Positions 16,023 to 24,682 of a stretch of 64,000 bases of DNA are shown here, piece after piece. The stretch spans positions 62,001-126,000 of the forward strand of contig BMTG01000002.1 of the NCBI GenBank assembly GCA_014649555.1, written 5' to 3'. Both the position numbers and the translations under genes were made by a program. The notes beneath the pieces were generated by a model. It made no database searches. It had not been told where the DNA came from and was given only the letters and a program-made list of their open reading frames with translations. This stretch comes from Streptomyces globisporus. Its GTDB lineage: Bacteria; Actinomycetota; Actinomycetes; Streptomycetales; Streptomycetaceae. Within the stretch, counting starts at the first letter, position 1, and each line of letters starts with the position of its first letter.

Positions 16023-17600
16023 TCAGCCACCGGCGCGGGCGCCCCGGCCGTCCACGAAGGTCCGGACGATCTCGATGTCCCCGATCCGGGAGGGGTCCAC
16101 GCGGTGCGGGTCGTCGCCCAGCACCACCAGGTCGGCGCGCATCCCCGGCGCGAGGGCACCCGCCGTGTCCTCCCAGCGGCAGGCGTGGGCGCCGGCGACC
16201 GTGTAGGCCCGCAGCGCCTCGTCGACGGTGACGGCCTCGTCCGGGCCGACGAGACGGCCCGAGGTGGAGGCGCGTTCGACCATGAACTGGATCGCGCGCA
16301 GGGGTGAGCCGTCCGTGACGGGGCGGTCCGAGCTGCCGACGAGCGCGACGCCGTGGTCCAGGAAGCCCCTCCCCCGGTACATCCAGCCGGCCCGTTCCTG
16401 TCCCATCACGGTCGCGTAGTCGTCGCCGAAGTAGCGCAGGAAGTTGGGCTGGACCACCGCGCTCACACCCAGCGCGGCGAACCGGGGCAGCTGGTCGGGG
16501 CGGATCAGCCCGGCGTGTTCGATGCGGTGGCGCGCGTCCGTACGGGGCCACAGCTTCTGGGCCCGTTCCAGGGCGTCCAGGGCGAGGTCGGCCGCGCGGT
16601 CGCCGATGGCGTGGACGGCGAGCTGCCAGCCGGCGAGGTGGCCGTCGACGATGAGGGCGGCGAGGCGTTCCGGGTCGTCCTGGAAGCGGCCGACGTTGTC
16701 GCTCGTCCCCTCGTACGGGGAGGTGAGCGCCGCCGTACGGGCCATCATCCCGCCGTCGGTGTAGATCTTGAGCGCGCCGAGCGACAGCCAGTCGTCGCCG
16801 AATCCGGTGCGCAGGCCGAGGTCCAGGGCCTGGGTGAACCCGTCGTCGGCGTGTGCCGCGCGGGGGCGCAGGGTGTCGCCGGAGGCCATGAGCTGGACCC
16901 GCAGGGGCAGCCGGCCGCGGTCCCGGAGCAGTTGGTAGGCGCCCAGTTCGACGGGGCTGTGGCCGAGGAGCCCGCCGCCGATACCCGCCTCCGCGCAGGC
17001 GGTGATCCCTTCGTCCAGGCAGGCGCGGGCGGCGAGCTCGATCGCGTCGGCCAGCTCCTCCTGGGAGTACGGGAGCCGCAGCCGGCGGGCGGTGGTCATG
17101 GCACTCTCGGCCAGGAAGCCGTCCTCGTGCGGGGTCCCGTCCGGCAGCAGGTCGAGCACCGCGGTGTTGACGACGCAGGCGTGCCCGGAGTCGTGCATCA
17201 TGAAGACCTTGCGGCCGTGGCTGACCGGGTCCAGATCGGCGGCGGTCAGATGCCGGCCCAGGGCTCGCTGGTCATATCCGGCCACGTCCACCCAGGCGCC
17301 GGGAGGGGCGGGCAGCCGGGCCGCCGCGTCCACCACGGCGAGGATGTCCTCGATCCGTTCGCACGGGGCGACGCTCGGGGTGCGGGCCTTCAACCCGGCC
17401 CAGGCGAGGTGGACATGGCTGTCGATGAAGCCGGGGAGCACGGTCGCCCCGCCCAGGTCGACGGTCTCGCGCGCGGGCAGGGAGGTCACGGCGTCGTCCA
17501 CGCCGACGATGCGGCCACGCCAGATCCCCAGGTCGTGGGCGACGGGATGACGGGGGTCCATCGTGAGGAAACGCGCGTTCGTCAGCCTCGTACAGAGCAT
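16023..17600 (-). CDS. Amidohydrolase, YtcJ-like
   Basis: 525 residues, full length for the amidohydrolase-3/YtcJ group. Metal-site motifs: DSHVHLAW (His62, His64), a possible carbamylated-Lys region around LGALKIYTDGGM, AVHAIGDRA, RIEHAGLI and the final Asp in GSSDRPV. The N-terminal beta domain ends with GGATVLPGFID and the composite domain returns at the C terminus (GMRADLVVLGDDP). Such enzymes hydrolyse amide bonds of small metabolites; the substrate is unknown. It is cytoplasmic, with no signal peptide. The stop codon is 17 bases before the interrupted small gene. Confidence 0.88.
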   Translation of the reverse strand: MLCTRLTNARFLTMDPRHPVAHDLGIWRGRIVGVDDAVTSLPARETVDLGGATVLPGFIDSHVHLAWAGLKARTPSVAPCERIEDILAVVDAAARLPAPPGAWVDVAGYDQRALGRHLTAADLDPVSHGRKVFMMHDSGHACVVNTAVLDLLPDGTPHEDGFLAESAMTTARRLRLPYSQEELADAIELAARACLDEGITACAEAGIGGGLLGHSPVELGAYQLLRDRGRLPLRVQLMASGDTLRPRAAHADDGFTQALDLGLRTGFGDDWLSLGALKIYTDGGMMARTAALTSPYEGTSDNVGRFQDDPERLAALIVDGHLAGWQLAVHAIGDRAADLALDALERAQKLWPRTDARHRIEHAGLIRPDQLPRFAALGVSAVVQPNFLRYFGDDYATVMGQERAGWMYRGRGFLDHGVALVGSSDRPVTDGSPLRAIQFMVERASTSGRLVGPDEAVTVDEALRAYTVAGAHACRWEDTAGALAPGMRADLVVLGDDPHRVDPSRIGDIEIVRTFVDGRGARAGG

Positions 17601-17755
17601 GGGAGATCCCTCCCCGTCGCGTTCGGACCCACGGCGCGCGGCCGGAGAGCGGGCCGGGTCAAGTTAACCCGCCCGCCCCTTCCTGTCGACGTCAGGGTGT
17701 GTTTCCGGCCGTCATCGGCTGTCAACCTCCCTGTGAATCATGGACCGTTGTGATC

Positions 17756-17774
17756 TTAGGTAAGCCTTGCTTTA
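17756..17774 (+). promoter_or_regulatory. Candidate iron box (DmdR/IdeR type)
   Basis: TTAGGTAAGCCTTGCTTTA matches 13 of 19 positions of the actinobacterial iron-box pattern TTAGGTTAGGCTCACCTAA, with the first six exact. It lies 39 bases upstream of the formyltransferase start, where binding of an iron-loaded repressor would block transcription. Confidence 0.55.
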
Positions 17775-17812
17775 CTGAAGCGCCGGTCATCGCTTTCCAA
17801 GGAGGCACCTTC

Positions 17813-18757
17813 ATGCGGGTCGTCATGTTCGGATACCAGACCTGGGGCCATCGCACCCTGCAAGCCCTGCTGGACTCCGAGCACGACGTGGTGACCGTCG
17901 TGACCCATCCCAGGAGCGAGCACGCCTACGAGAAGATCTGGAGCGACTCGGTCGCCGATCTCGCGGAGAAGCACGGCGTCCCCGTGATCATCCGCAACCG
18001 GCCGGACGACGAACTCGTGGACCAGCTGCGGGAAGTGGCCCCGGACATCATCGTGGCGAACAACTGGCGGACGTGGATGCCGCCGGAGATCTTCACGCTG
18101 CCGGTCCACGGCACACTCAACATCCATGACTCGCTGCTGCCCGCCTACGCGGGTTTCTCGCCGCTGATCTGGGCGCTCATCAACGGCGAGCCGGAGGTCG
18201 GCGTCACGGCGCACATGATGGACGAGGAGCTGGACGCCGGTGACATCGTCGTCCAGCGGGCGGTGCCCGTGGGACCGACGGACACCGCGACGGACCTCTT
18301 CCACCGCACGGTCGAGCTGATCGCGCCGGTCACCGTCGAGGCCCTCGGGCTGATCGCCTCCGGGCAGAAGGAGTTCACCCCGCAGGACCGGTCGAGGGCG
18401 AGCTTCTTCCACAAGCGCGCCGAGGAGGACATCCGCATCGACTGGAACTGGCCGGCCGAAGACCTGGAGCGCCTGGTCCGCGCCCAGTCGGCCCCGTACC
18501 CGGCCGCCTTCACCTACCACCGGGGGCGGCGGATCGAGGTCGTCTCGGCCGTCGTGTCCGAGGGCCGCTACGGCGGCACCCCGGGCCGCGTCTTCTACCG
18601 CGAGGGCGACGGCGTCGTGATCGTCGCCGGAACCGACGCCCGCACCGGCCGCAACCACGGCCTGGCGATCACCCGCGTACGGACCGAAGACGGCCGCGAG
18701 CTGCCCGCGAGCGAGTACTTCACCTCGATGGGCGGATATCTCACCGGCCGCCCCTGA
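17813..18757 (+). CDS. Formyltransferase of the methionyl-tRNA/hydroxyornithine formyltransferase family
   Basis: 314 residues from ATG 17813, with AAGGAGGC at 17799-17806. The catalytic triad is intact with the same spacing as Fmt: Asn103 and His105 in TLNIHDSLLPAYAG and Asp141 in LDAGDIVV. Such enzymes transfer formyl from N10-formyl-tetrahydrofolate. The housekeeping fmt gene lies beside def or rsm genes; this one instead sits behind an iron box and is followed 19 bases later by a DDAH-like gene. That context fits formylation of a hydroxamate siderophore precursor such as N5-hydroxyornithine rather than tRNA (inference). No NRPS or ornithine hydroxylase is in the window. Confidence 0.82.
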   Translation: MRVVMFGYQTWGHRTLQALLDSEHDVVTVVTHPRSEHAYEKIWSDSVADLAEKHGVPVIIRNRPDDELVDQLREVAPDIIVANNWRTWMPPEIFTLPVHGTLNIHDSLLPAYAGFSPLIWALINGEPEVGVTAHMMDEELDAGDIVVQRAVPVGPTDTATDLFHRTVELIAPVTVEALGLIASGQKEFTPQDRSRASFFHKRAEEDIRIDWNWPAEDLERLVRAQSAPYPAAFTYHRGRRIEVVSAVVSEGRYGGTPGRVFYREGDGVVIVAGTDARTGRNHGLAITRVRTEDGRELPASEYFTSMGGYLTGRP

Positions 18758-18776
18758 CGATCGGGACCTACCCCTT

Positions 18777-19589
18777 ATGCGTACCGCACGTGCCCGGCAC
18801 TACCTCATGTGCCGGCCCACCTACTTCGACGTGGTCTACTCCATCAACCCGTGGATGGACCCGGCGAAGCCCGTCGACACTCCGCTGGCCATCGCCCAGT
18901 GGGAGCGGCTGCGCGAGGTCTACCTGAGCCTCGGGCACACCGTCGACACGATCGACCCCGTCCCCTCCCTTCCCGACATGGTCTTCGCGGCCAACGGCGC
19001 CACGGTTGTCGACGGGCGGGCCCTGGTAGCCCGGTTCCGCGACGCCGAGCGCATCGCCGAGGGCCCCGCCTACCACAACTGGTTGCGCGACAACGGCTTT
19101 CCGGAGCTGCGCACGGCCGCCTTCGTCAACGAGGGAGAGGGCGACTATCTCCTGGCGGGCGACTGGCTGCTGGCGGGCACGGGCTTCCGCAGCGACCCCC
19201 GCTCGCACGACGAGGCACAGGAGTACTTCGGACGCCCGGTGATCGGGCTGACCCTGGTCGATCCCGACTACTACCACCTGGACACCGCCCTGACCGTGCT
19301 CGACGAGAAGACGGTCGCCTACTATCCGGCGGCCTTCTCCCCCGGCAGCCGGTCCGTGCTGGAGCGGCTGTTCCCCGATGCTCTCCTCGCCACCCCCGCC
19401 GACGCCGAGGTGTTCGGGCTGAACGCGACGTCGGACGGGTACAACGTGGTCCTGCCGCAGAACGCGACGGAGCTGGCCGCGCAGTTGCGTGAGCGCGGGT
19501 TCAACCCGGTCGGCGTGGACCTCTCGGAGCTGCTCAAGGCGGGCGGCAGCGTCAAGTGCTGCACGCTCGAGCTGCGCCGGGACGCCTGA
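18777..19589 (+). CDS. ddaH: Dimethylarginine dimethylaminohydrolase (DDAH)-like amidinohydrolase
   Basis: 270 residues, typical length. The pentein-fold active site is visible: EGEGDYL (acidic residue binding guanidinium), catalytic His167 in YYHLDTAL and nucleophile Cys261/262 in GGSVKCCTLEL. DDAH turns methylated arginine into citrulline; close relatives act on arginine or other guanidino compounds. The start at 18777 lies 19 bases after the formyltransferase stop, so the two form an operon behind one iron box, and a perfect hairpin ends it. Iron control of this pair points to siderophore or amino-acid supply under iron starvation (inference). Confidence 0.85.
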   Translation: MRTARARHYLMCRPTYFDVVYSINPWMDPAKPVDTPLAIAQWERLREVYLSLGHTVDTIDPVPSLPDMVFAANGATVVDGRALVARFRDAERIAEGPAYHNWLRDNGFPELRTAAFVNEGEGDYLLAGDWLLAGTGFRSDPRSHDEAQEYFGRPVIGLTLVDPDYYHLDTALTVLDEKTVAYYPAAFSPGSRSVLERLFPDALLATPADAEVFGLNATSDGYNVVLPQNATELAAQLRERGFNPVGVDLSELLKAGGSVKCCTLELRRDA

Positions 19590-19599
19590 CGCACGAACG

Positions 19600-19635
19600 G
19601 ACGGCCTCCCCACGAAATTCTGTGGGGAGGCCGTC
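19600..19635 (+). terminator. Terminator after the formyltransferase-ddaH operon
   Basis: Perfect 14-bp stem (19600-19613 with 19622-19635) and an 8-base loop, starting 10 bases after the ddaH stop codon. Confidence 0.85.
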
Positions 19636-19658
19636 GGCGCGCCGTTAGCGTGGGACGC

Positions 19659-20063
19659 ATGACCACCGAACCGAGGACCTTCCCGCCCCGGGCACTGCGC
19701 GACGTCAGGGCCACGTACGTCCGGCAGGGCGGCTGCCCGTCCTTCTTCGCCCAGGTCGTGGCGGACTTCGAACCCTGGGAGCAGGGCGTGGAGTTCGAGG
19801 TGGCGGTCACGCGTGCGGTGCCCGGCTGGTCGGCCGAGGAGGTGTCCGACCTGCACGAGGCGTTCGGCTCCGGCGTCCGTGAGGAGCTGGCGGCCCTGGG
19901 CCCCGGCACGACGGTGGCCGTCGCGGTGGTCCTGCGGTCCATCAAGGTGCACGAGGTGGACTCCAACGCCCTGGCGTTCCGCCACGCGGGGCGGCTCGCC
20001 GTACGCAACGCGCTGATCGAGGCGTACGGTCCGCCGCCGCGCCCCCGGCGGATGAGGCCCTGA
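19659..20063 (+). CDS. Stand-alone EF-G-domain-IV-like protein
   Basis: 134 residues from ATG 19659. The central and C-terminal part resembles domain IV of translation factor EF-G: GVEFEVAVTRAVPG, then VAVAVVLRSIKVHEVDSNALAFRHAGRLAVRNAL. The latter parallels the EF-G stretch that ends in HxVDSSxxAFxxAGxxAF. No GTPase or other EF-G domain is attached, so it cannot be a translocase by itself; it might bind the ribosomal A-site region or use the fold for another purpose. TAGCGT lies nine bases upstream of the ATG and there is no ribosome-binding site, which fits a leaderless transcript. The gene ends three bases before the convergent MFS gene. Confidence 0.65.
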   Translation: MTTEPRTFPPRALRDVRATYVRQGGCPSFFAQVVADFEPWEQGVEFEVAVTRAVPGWSAEEVSDLHEAFGSGVREELAALGPGTTVAVAVVLRSIKVHEVDSNALAFRHAGRLAVRNALIEAYGPPPRPRRMRP

Positions 20064-20066
20064 GGC

Positions 20067-21353
20067 TCAGCGGCGGTCCGGCACCCGGCGCAGGGTGCGG
20101 ATCGGGCGGGCGGCCAGCAGGGCGGTGGCGGTGAGGAAGGAGACGACGACACCGGTCAGGAGGACCTGGTCGGTTCCGAACGCTCCGACCGCGGGGCCCG
20201 CCAGCGCGCTGCCGATCGGGTACATGCCGACGGAGCCCGCGACTTCGTAGGCGTGGATGCGGTTCAGCATCTCGCCCGGTACCTGGGTCTGCACGCTGGT
20301 GGCCCACATGACGCCCCAGACGCCGATCCCGGCCCCGACCACGACCTGGGCGGCGGCGAGCGCCCAGACCGGCAGGCCGAGGACGATGCCCAGCGGGTAG
20401 AGGGGGTACGCCAGCATCGCCACCGCCCCTGCCGCGAGCGGCCGTTCGGGCTTGTAGCGGATCGCCAGCAGGCCTCCGACGACGGTCCCGGCGCCCAGGG
20501 CCGCGTTGATCAGGCCGAAGGATCGCGCGCCGTGTTCGGGCACGATGACACCGGCGGCCACCGACAGCTGTGGCCCCCAGGAGAGCACCGCGTAGAACAT
20601 CCAGATCACGATGACGCCCCAGAGCCAGCTTCGCGCCCGGAACTCCCGCCAGCCGACGGCCAGATTGCGCCACAGGCTCTCGCCGGGCGGCGGGGCGGGC
20701 ACCGTGCCCAGCCGGAGCACGTACAGGCAGACCGCGCTGGCCCCGTAGGCGACGGCGGAGATCACCATCACCCAGCCGGTGGAGCCGAACCCGACGAGGA
20801 CGCCCGCCAGCGCTGGGCCGCCCAGACCGGTGATCGCCTCGGAGGTCCGCAGCACACCGTTGGCGCCCTGCACGTCCCGGGACACCAGCGGAACGGTCGA
20901 GGAGGCGCCCGGCTGGAACAGCGCGTTCGCCGTCCCGGCCACCACCAGCAGGGCGTACAGCTGCCAGAGGTGGTCGATGCCGTGGAGGAACAGGAGGGCG
21001 AGCAGGACATGGGCGGCGAGGTTGGCCAGATCCGCGACGATCATCATCCGGCGGGCGGTGAACCGGTCGGCGAGCACCCCGCCGAACAGCACCAGGCCCG
21101 CGAACGGGGCGACCAGGAAGGCCATCGAGTAACCCGCGGTGTCCAGGCCGTACCCGTCGATGAGCAGCCCGGCGGCGACGGCGACCGGCAGCATGGCCCA
21201 GCTGAGCAGGCCGGCGCTGCGGGCGACGAAGTAGTACCGGAAGTTGCGGGACCAGATGGCGGGCTCGCCCGGCGACGACGACGGCCCGCCGGAGCCGTCC
21301 CGGGCGGGCGGCGACGCGACCGCTGTGGCGTGCTCTGCCCGATGTTCTTCCAC
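20067..21353 (-). CDS. MFS transporter
   Basis: 428 residues from GTG 21353, with AAGGACGGA upstream. Twelve hydrophobic segments can be traced from FRYYFVARSAGLLSWAMLPVAVAAG to LLTGVVVSFLTATALLAARP. Between segments 2 and 3 is the MFS loop motif FGGVLADRFTARRMMI. It belongs with MFS efflux proteins of the DHA/enterobactin-exporter-like type (TIGR-style name MFS transporter); the substrate is not readable. It is convergent with the EF-G-IV-like gene, and its own regulator is not obvious: the adjacent HTH gene upstream is decayed. Confidence 0.85.
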   Translation of the reverse strand: MEEHRAEHATAVASPPARDGSGGPSSSPGEPAIWSRNFRYYFVARSAGLLSWAMLPVAVAAGLLIDGYGLDTAGYSMAFLVAPFAGLVLFGGVLADRFTARRMMIVADLANLAAHVLLALLFLHGIDHLWQLYALLVVAGTANALFQPGASSTVPLVSRDVQGANGVLRTSEAITGLGGPALAGVLVGFGSTGWVMVISAVAYGASAVCLYVLRLGTVPAPPPGESLWRNLAVGWREFRARSWLWGVIVIWMFYAVLSWGPQLSVAAGVIVPEHGARSFGLINAALGAGTVVGGLLAIRYKPERPLAAGAVAMLAYPLYPLGIVLGLPVWALAAAQVVVGAGIGVWGVMWATSVQTQVPGEMLNRIHAYEVAGSVGMYPIGSALAGPAVGAFGTDQVLLTGVVVSFLTATALLAARPIRTLRRVPDRR

Positions 21354-21556
21354 CGTCGTTCCGTCCTTCGGTCACTCGTGCCGGTGCATGCGCAGCTCCC
21401 GTGGCCGGCGCGGGGAAGGGCTGCGGTGCGGCCAACCGTACGGCTGGGGCCTGTTCGGACTCCCGCAGCGGGACCAGAGGAGGCGGAGGCGCCCGGGAAG
21501 CCGACCACGGCCGAGAAGAAGGGAGTTGACCTGCGGTTCCTCCGATCCTCGCCGGG

Positions 21557-22588
21557 CTAGGCGCGGGAACCGGCAGAACGGGCGTAACTGCCCGGGCAGT
21601 TGGCCTGGCCGCTGTCGCGCCGGGCGGGACCCTGAGCCCGGGAGAGCATCAGCCGCCGTCGGGCGGTGTGCGCCTCGTCCGTGCCGATCAGCTCGCGCGC
21701 GTAGGAGCGCAGCAGGACGTCCAGCCCGAATCGGCCCGCCCTTTCGCGCACCAGATGGGCATCCGCGATCCGCGCCAGAAGTGCGGCCGAATCGGCCGGG
21801 GTTGTTCCCGCGAGCGCGGCGGCGGCGTCCACGGTGAGGTCGGGGCCGGGCAGCTGACCGAGGAGCCGGAACATCCGCCGGGCTTCGTCGGGAAGCGTGC
21901 GGTAAGACAGCTCGAAGGCGGAGCGTACGGCGGAGCGCCGGTCCCCTTCGATGCGCAGCCGGTCGAGGATGCCGTCGCCCGCGCCCGCCAGCTCGGCGCA
22001 GTGTGCGGCGATGTTCGCGTTGCGGGCCACCAGATTGGCTCCGGCGATCCGGATCGCCAGCGGCAGGCCGCCGCAGAGCTCCACGAGCCTGCGGGCCGCC
22101 GCCTCCTCGGCCGCGACGTTGCACGATCCGGCAATGCTGCCCAGCAGCCGGCGGCCCTCGTCCGGGTCGAGCACGTCCAGGGCGATCCGGCGGGCGCCCT
22201 CGGACGAGACCAGCCCGGCGAGCCGGCTGCGGCTGGTGACGACGACCGCGCAGCCCTGGGCGCCGGGGAGGAGCGGCCTGAGGCTCGGCAGGCCGGTGTC
22301 GCGCGGTGGCCCGGTGCGGGCGTCGGCCAGCAGGCCCGCCAGTTCGTCGTCGCTGAGCCCCAGCGTCCCGGCCAGGCTCCGCAGGGTGTGCACCCGGGGA
22401 CGCCGGGCGCGGCCGCGCTCGATGTCGCGCAGCGCTCTGGTACTGATCCCGGCGCGGGACGCGGCCGCCTCCTGACTCAGCCCGGCCCTCCGGCGGAACG
22501 ACTGGATCCGTGGGCCGACCGTGCCGCGCTCGTCTTCATGGCCCGGGCCGCCCTGCGGGTCCGCCGTCGCCGACGCCGTATCCGACAT
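21557..22588 (-). pseudogene. HTH/NB-ARC regulator with internal deletion and lost C terminus
   Basis: 343 codons. Residues 27-90 are an XRE-type helix-turn-helix ([31 protein letters not shown] split at 20). Directly after it comes LRPLLPGAQGCAVVVTSRSRLAGL, the part of NB-ARC ATPases just after Walker B, then LCGGLPLAIRIAGANL and the winged-helix part. The expected roughly 100-130 residues with the P-loop (GxGGxGKT) and Walker B are absent, and the TPR region that should follow ends in unrelated sequence. The frame is intact and the ATG has GGGGGAGA upstream, so a protein may be made, but it cannot work as a normal NTP-driven regulator. Confidence 0.65.
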
Positions 22589-22728
22589 GGCATCTCCCCC
22601 GTCCGTTCATGGCCATTTTGGACTGGACCAATGTGTCCGATCAAGGGAATGCGGGCGCGCCCACCTGCCGATGTGAACTGACTCACAAAGCTGGAGGCTT
22701 CGGGACGGGCGTACTCGATCATGACCGG

Positions 22729-23430
22729 ATGGACTCTCGCTTCCTCGGCATCCCCGAGCTGACCGAAACGCCGTCCGTGGCGGTCGTGGTCGACGTCATG
22801 CGGGCCTGCACGGTGGCTGCCTGGGCCTTCGCCCGGGGGGCGAAGAAGATCGTCCTCGCCGAGTCGCTCGACGACGCCCTGGCGCTCAAGGCGCGCCGTC
22901 CGGAATGGGTGGCACTCAAGGACGGTGCACCGGCTCCCGGTTTCGACGCCGTCAACTCACCGGGGCTGCTGCGCTCCACCTACCTGGGCGGACGTACCGT
23001 CATCCAGAAGACCACGGCGGGGACGGTGGGCGCCCTCGCGGTCAAGGAAGCGTCGCTGGTGCTGTGCGCCGGCTTCGTGGTGGCGGAGGCGACGGCGGGT
23101 TTCCTGCGCCAACGCGGTTGTGAGGACGTCACGTTCGTGGTCACCGGCGAGGACGGGAGCGCCGAGGAAGACCTGGCGTGCGCCCAGTACATCGCGGGGA
23201 GAGTCACCGGGGCCGGTGCGGACGCGACCGCGTCCGTGCGCCGCGCGGCGGAGTCGCGCGCCGCCACGGAACTGACGGAGGGCGTCCGCGAAGGAGCCCA
23301 CCGCGACGACGTCGCCCTCTGTCTCGAAGTCGACCGGTTCCCCTTCGCCATGGTCGCGACCCTGGAGGACTCGCTGATGGTCCTCCGTCCGCGCGGCGTA
23401 TCCGCCTCGACAGGCGGGACATCGGCCTGA
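22729..23430 (+). CDS. 2-phosphosulfolactate phosphatase (ComB) family protein
   Basis: 233 residues from ATG 22729. The ComB signature is clear: [22 protein letters not shown], with [27 protein letters not shown] and [18 protein letters not shown]. These residues form the Mg and phosphate site of 2-phosphosulfolactate phosphatase, an enzyme of coenzyme M synthesis in archaea. In streptomycetes, which have no coenzyme M route, the true substrate of ComB homologues is unknown. No neighbouring sulfonate gene was found. Confidence 0.83.
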   Translation: MDSRFLGIPELTETPSVAVVVDVMRACTVAAWAFARGAKKIVLAESLDDALALKARRPEWVALKDGAPAPGFDAVNSPGLLRSTYLGGRTVIQKTTAGTVGALAVKEASLVLCAGFVVAEATAGFLRQRGCEDVTFVVTGEDGSAEEDLACAQYIAGRVTGAGADATASVRRAAESRAATELTEGVREGAHRDDVALCLEVDRFPFAMVATLEDSLMVLRPRGVSASTGGTSA

Positions 23431-23498
23431 TCCCCGGCGAGGCGGCCCCCCGGCCCGCTCGACGACGGCAGATCGGCAGGCCGGCGGCGACTTGGTGT

Positions 23499-23513
23499 TG
23501 ACTATCGTTTTCA
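23499..23513 (-). promoter_or_regulatory. Zur box upstream of the L32 gene
   Basis: Read on the minus strand it is TGAAAACGATAGTCA, which agrees with 12 of 15 positions of the Streptomyces Zur-box pattern TGAAAATGATTTTCA. It lies 38 bases before the L32 start codon. Confidence 0.7.
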
Positions 23514-23551
23514 TATAGCGTTCTTCGAGGTCAACGACAAAGGTGGTCCTC

Positions 23552-23722
23552 ATGGCAGTCCCCAAGCGGAAGATGTCCCGCAGCAACACCCGTCACCGTC
23601 GAGCCCAGTGGAAGGCGACGACGCCGCAGCTCGTCCCCGTCACGATCGACGGGACCGTCCACCAGGTGCCGCAGCGGCTGGTGAAGGCCTACGAGCGCGG
23701 GCTCCTGCGTCCGGAGAGCTGA
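23552..23722 (+). CDS. rpmF: 50S ribosomal protein L32, zinc-independent paralogue
   Basis: 56 residues beginning [20 protein letters not shown]. It is an ordinary L32 except that the four Cys of the zinc ribbon are absent. In streptomycetes such Cys-free copies of ribosomal proteins replace the zinc-binding copies during zinc starvation and are repressed by Zur. The Zur box at 23499-23513 fits this exactly. AAAGGTGG precedes the ATG. The gene stands alone, unlike the housekeeping rpmF near rnc and plsX. Confidence 0.9.
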   Translation: MAVPKRKMSRSNTRHRRAQWKATTPQLVPVTIDGTVHQVPQRLVKAYERGLLRPES

Positions 23723-23821
23723 CCGGCCTCCTGGCACGCTGCGTTCGGCGCACGCGGGACAATGGGGCGTACAGCCACCGGCACACCGTCGCCGCCTCGC
23801 ACGCCACCAGGAGTCACCGTC

Positions 23822-24652
23822 TTGTCCGAGCGCACCTCGTACGCCGCCCAGCCCGGCCTGCAGTCCGATTGCGGGAACTGCTTCGGGCTGTGCTGCGTGG
23901 CGCTGCCCTTCTCGCGCTCCTCGGACTTCCCGGTGGACAAGCCCGCCGGGACGCCCTGCGGCAGCCTCCAGGAGGACTTTCGCTGCGGCATCCACCGGCG
24001 GCTTCGGGACCAGGGGTACAACGGCTGCACGGTGTTCGACTGCTTCGGGGCGGGCCAGAAGGTCTCCCAGGTCACCTTCAAGGGCGTCAGCTGGCGCGAG
24101 GAGCCGGATTCGGCCCGCGCGATGTACGAGGTCTTCCCCGTCGTGCGGCAGCTCCATGAGCTTCTGAAGTACGTCGCGCAGGCCCTGGACCTGCCCGCGG
24201 CCGGGCCCGTGCACGGAGATCTGCGCCGCGCGTACGAGCGGCTGGACGCCCTCACCCGGGACACGGCCGAGGTGCTGCTCGCCGTCGACGTGGACGCGCT
24301 GCGCGGCGAGGTGAACCCGCTGCTCCTGCGGGCCAGCGAGCTGGCCCGGGCGGCGGCGGTCCCGGGGCGCAAGAAGAACCACCGGGGCGCCCATCTCATG
24401 GGTTCCCGGCTGCGCGGTGCGAAGCTGCGCGGCGCCAGCCTGCGCGGGGCCCTCCTCATCGCGGCCGACCTGTCCGGCTCCGATCTGCGCGACGCCGACC
24501 TGATCGGCGCGGACATGCGGGACACCAACCTGTGCGGGGCGGATCTGCGCGGCGCGCTGTTTCTCACCCAGCCCCAGCTGAACGCCGCGCGGGGCGACGC
24601 CCGCACGAAGGTCCCGCAGAGCCTGCAACGCCCGCCCCACTGGGCGGACTAG
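23822..24652 (+). CDS. Pentapeptide-repeat protein with N-terminal Cys cluster
   Basis: 276 residues from TTG 23822, preceded by CCAGGAG at the right distance. An ATG at 23762 is in frame, but a GACAAT -10-like element overlaps it. Residues 12-32 carry the Cys-rich CGNCFGLCC, with further Cys in PCGSLQ, RCGIH, GCTVFDC, suggesting a bound metal or Fe-S centre. A helical middle part follows. Residues 205-265 are pentapeptide repeats of the A(D/N)LxG kind (GADMRDTNLCGADLRGAL), which form a right-handed quadrilateral helix. The biochemical role is unknown; some such proteins mimic DNA. Confidence 0.75.
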   Translation: MSERTSYAAQPGLQSDCGNCFGLCCVALPFSRSSDFPVDKPAGTPCGSLQEDFRCGIHRRLRDQGYNGCTVFDCFGAGQKVSQVTFKGVSWREEPDSARAMYEVFPVVRQLHELLKYVAQALDLPAAGPVHGDLRRAYERLDALTRDTAEVLLAVDVDALRGEVNPLLLRASELARAAAVPGRKKNHRGAHLMGSRLRGAKLRGASLRGALLIAADLSGSDLRDADLIGADMRDTNLCGADLRGALFLTQPQLNAARGDARTKVPQSLQRPPHWAD

Positions 24653-24662
24653 GGCCTGTCGT

Positions 24663-24682
24663 CGAACTGCCGCGGCAGTTCG
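24663..24682. repeat. Perfect 20-bp palindrome
   Basis: CGAACTGCCG and its exact complement CGGCAGTTCG meet without a spacer. The palindrome begins 11 bases after the pentapeptide-repeat stop, exactly at the point where a truncated glycosidase sequence begins. Confidence 0.8.

Noticed and set aside
17699-17812. N-terminal extension of the formyltransferase to 17699
   Set aside because: The extension would run through the iron box, and the ATG at 17813 has an excellent AAGGAGGC ribosome-binding site and the family's usual first residues.
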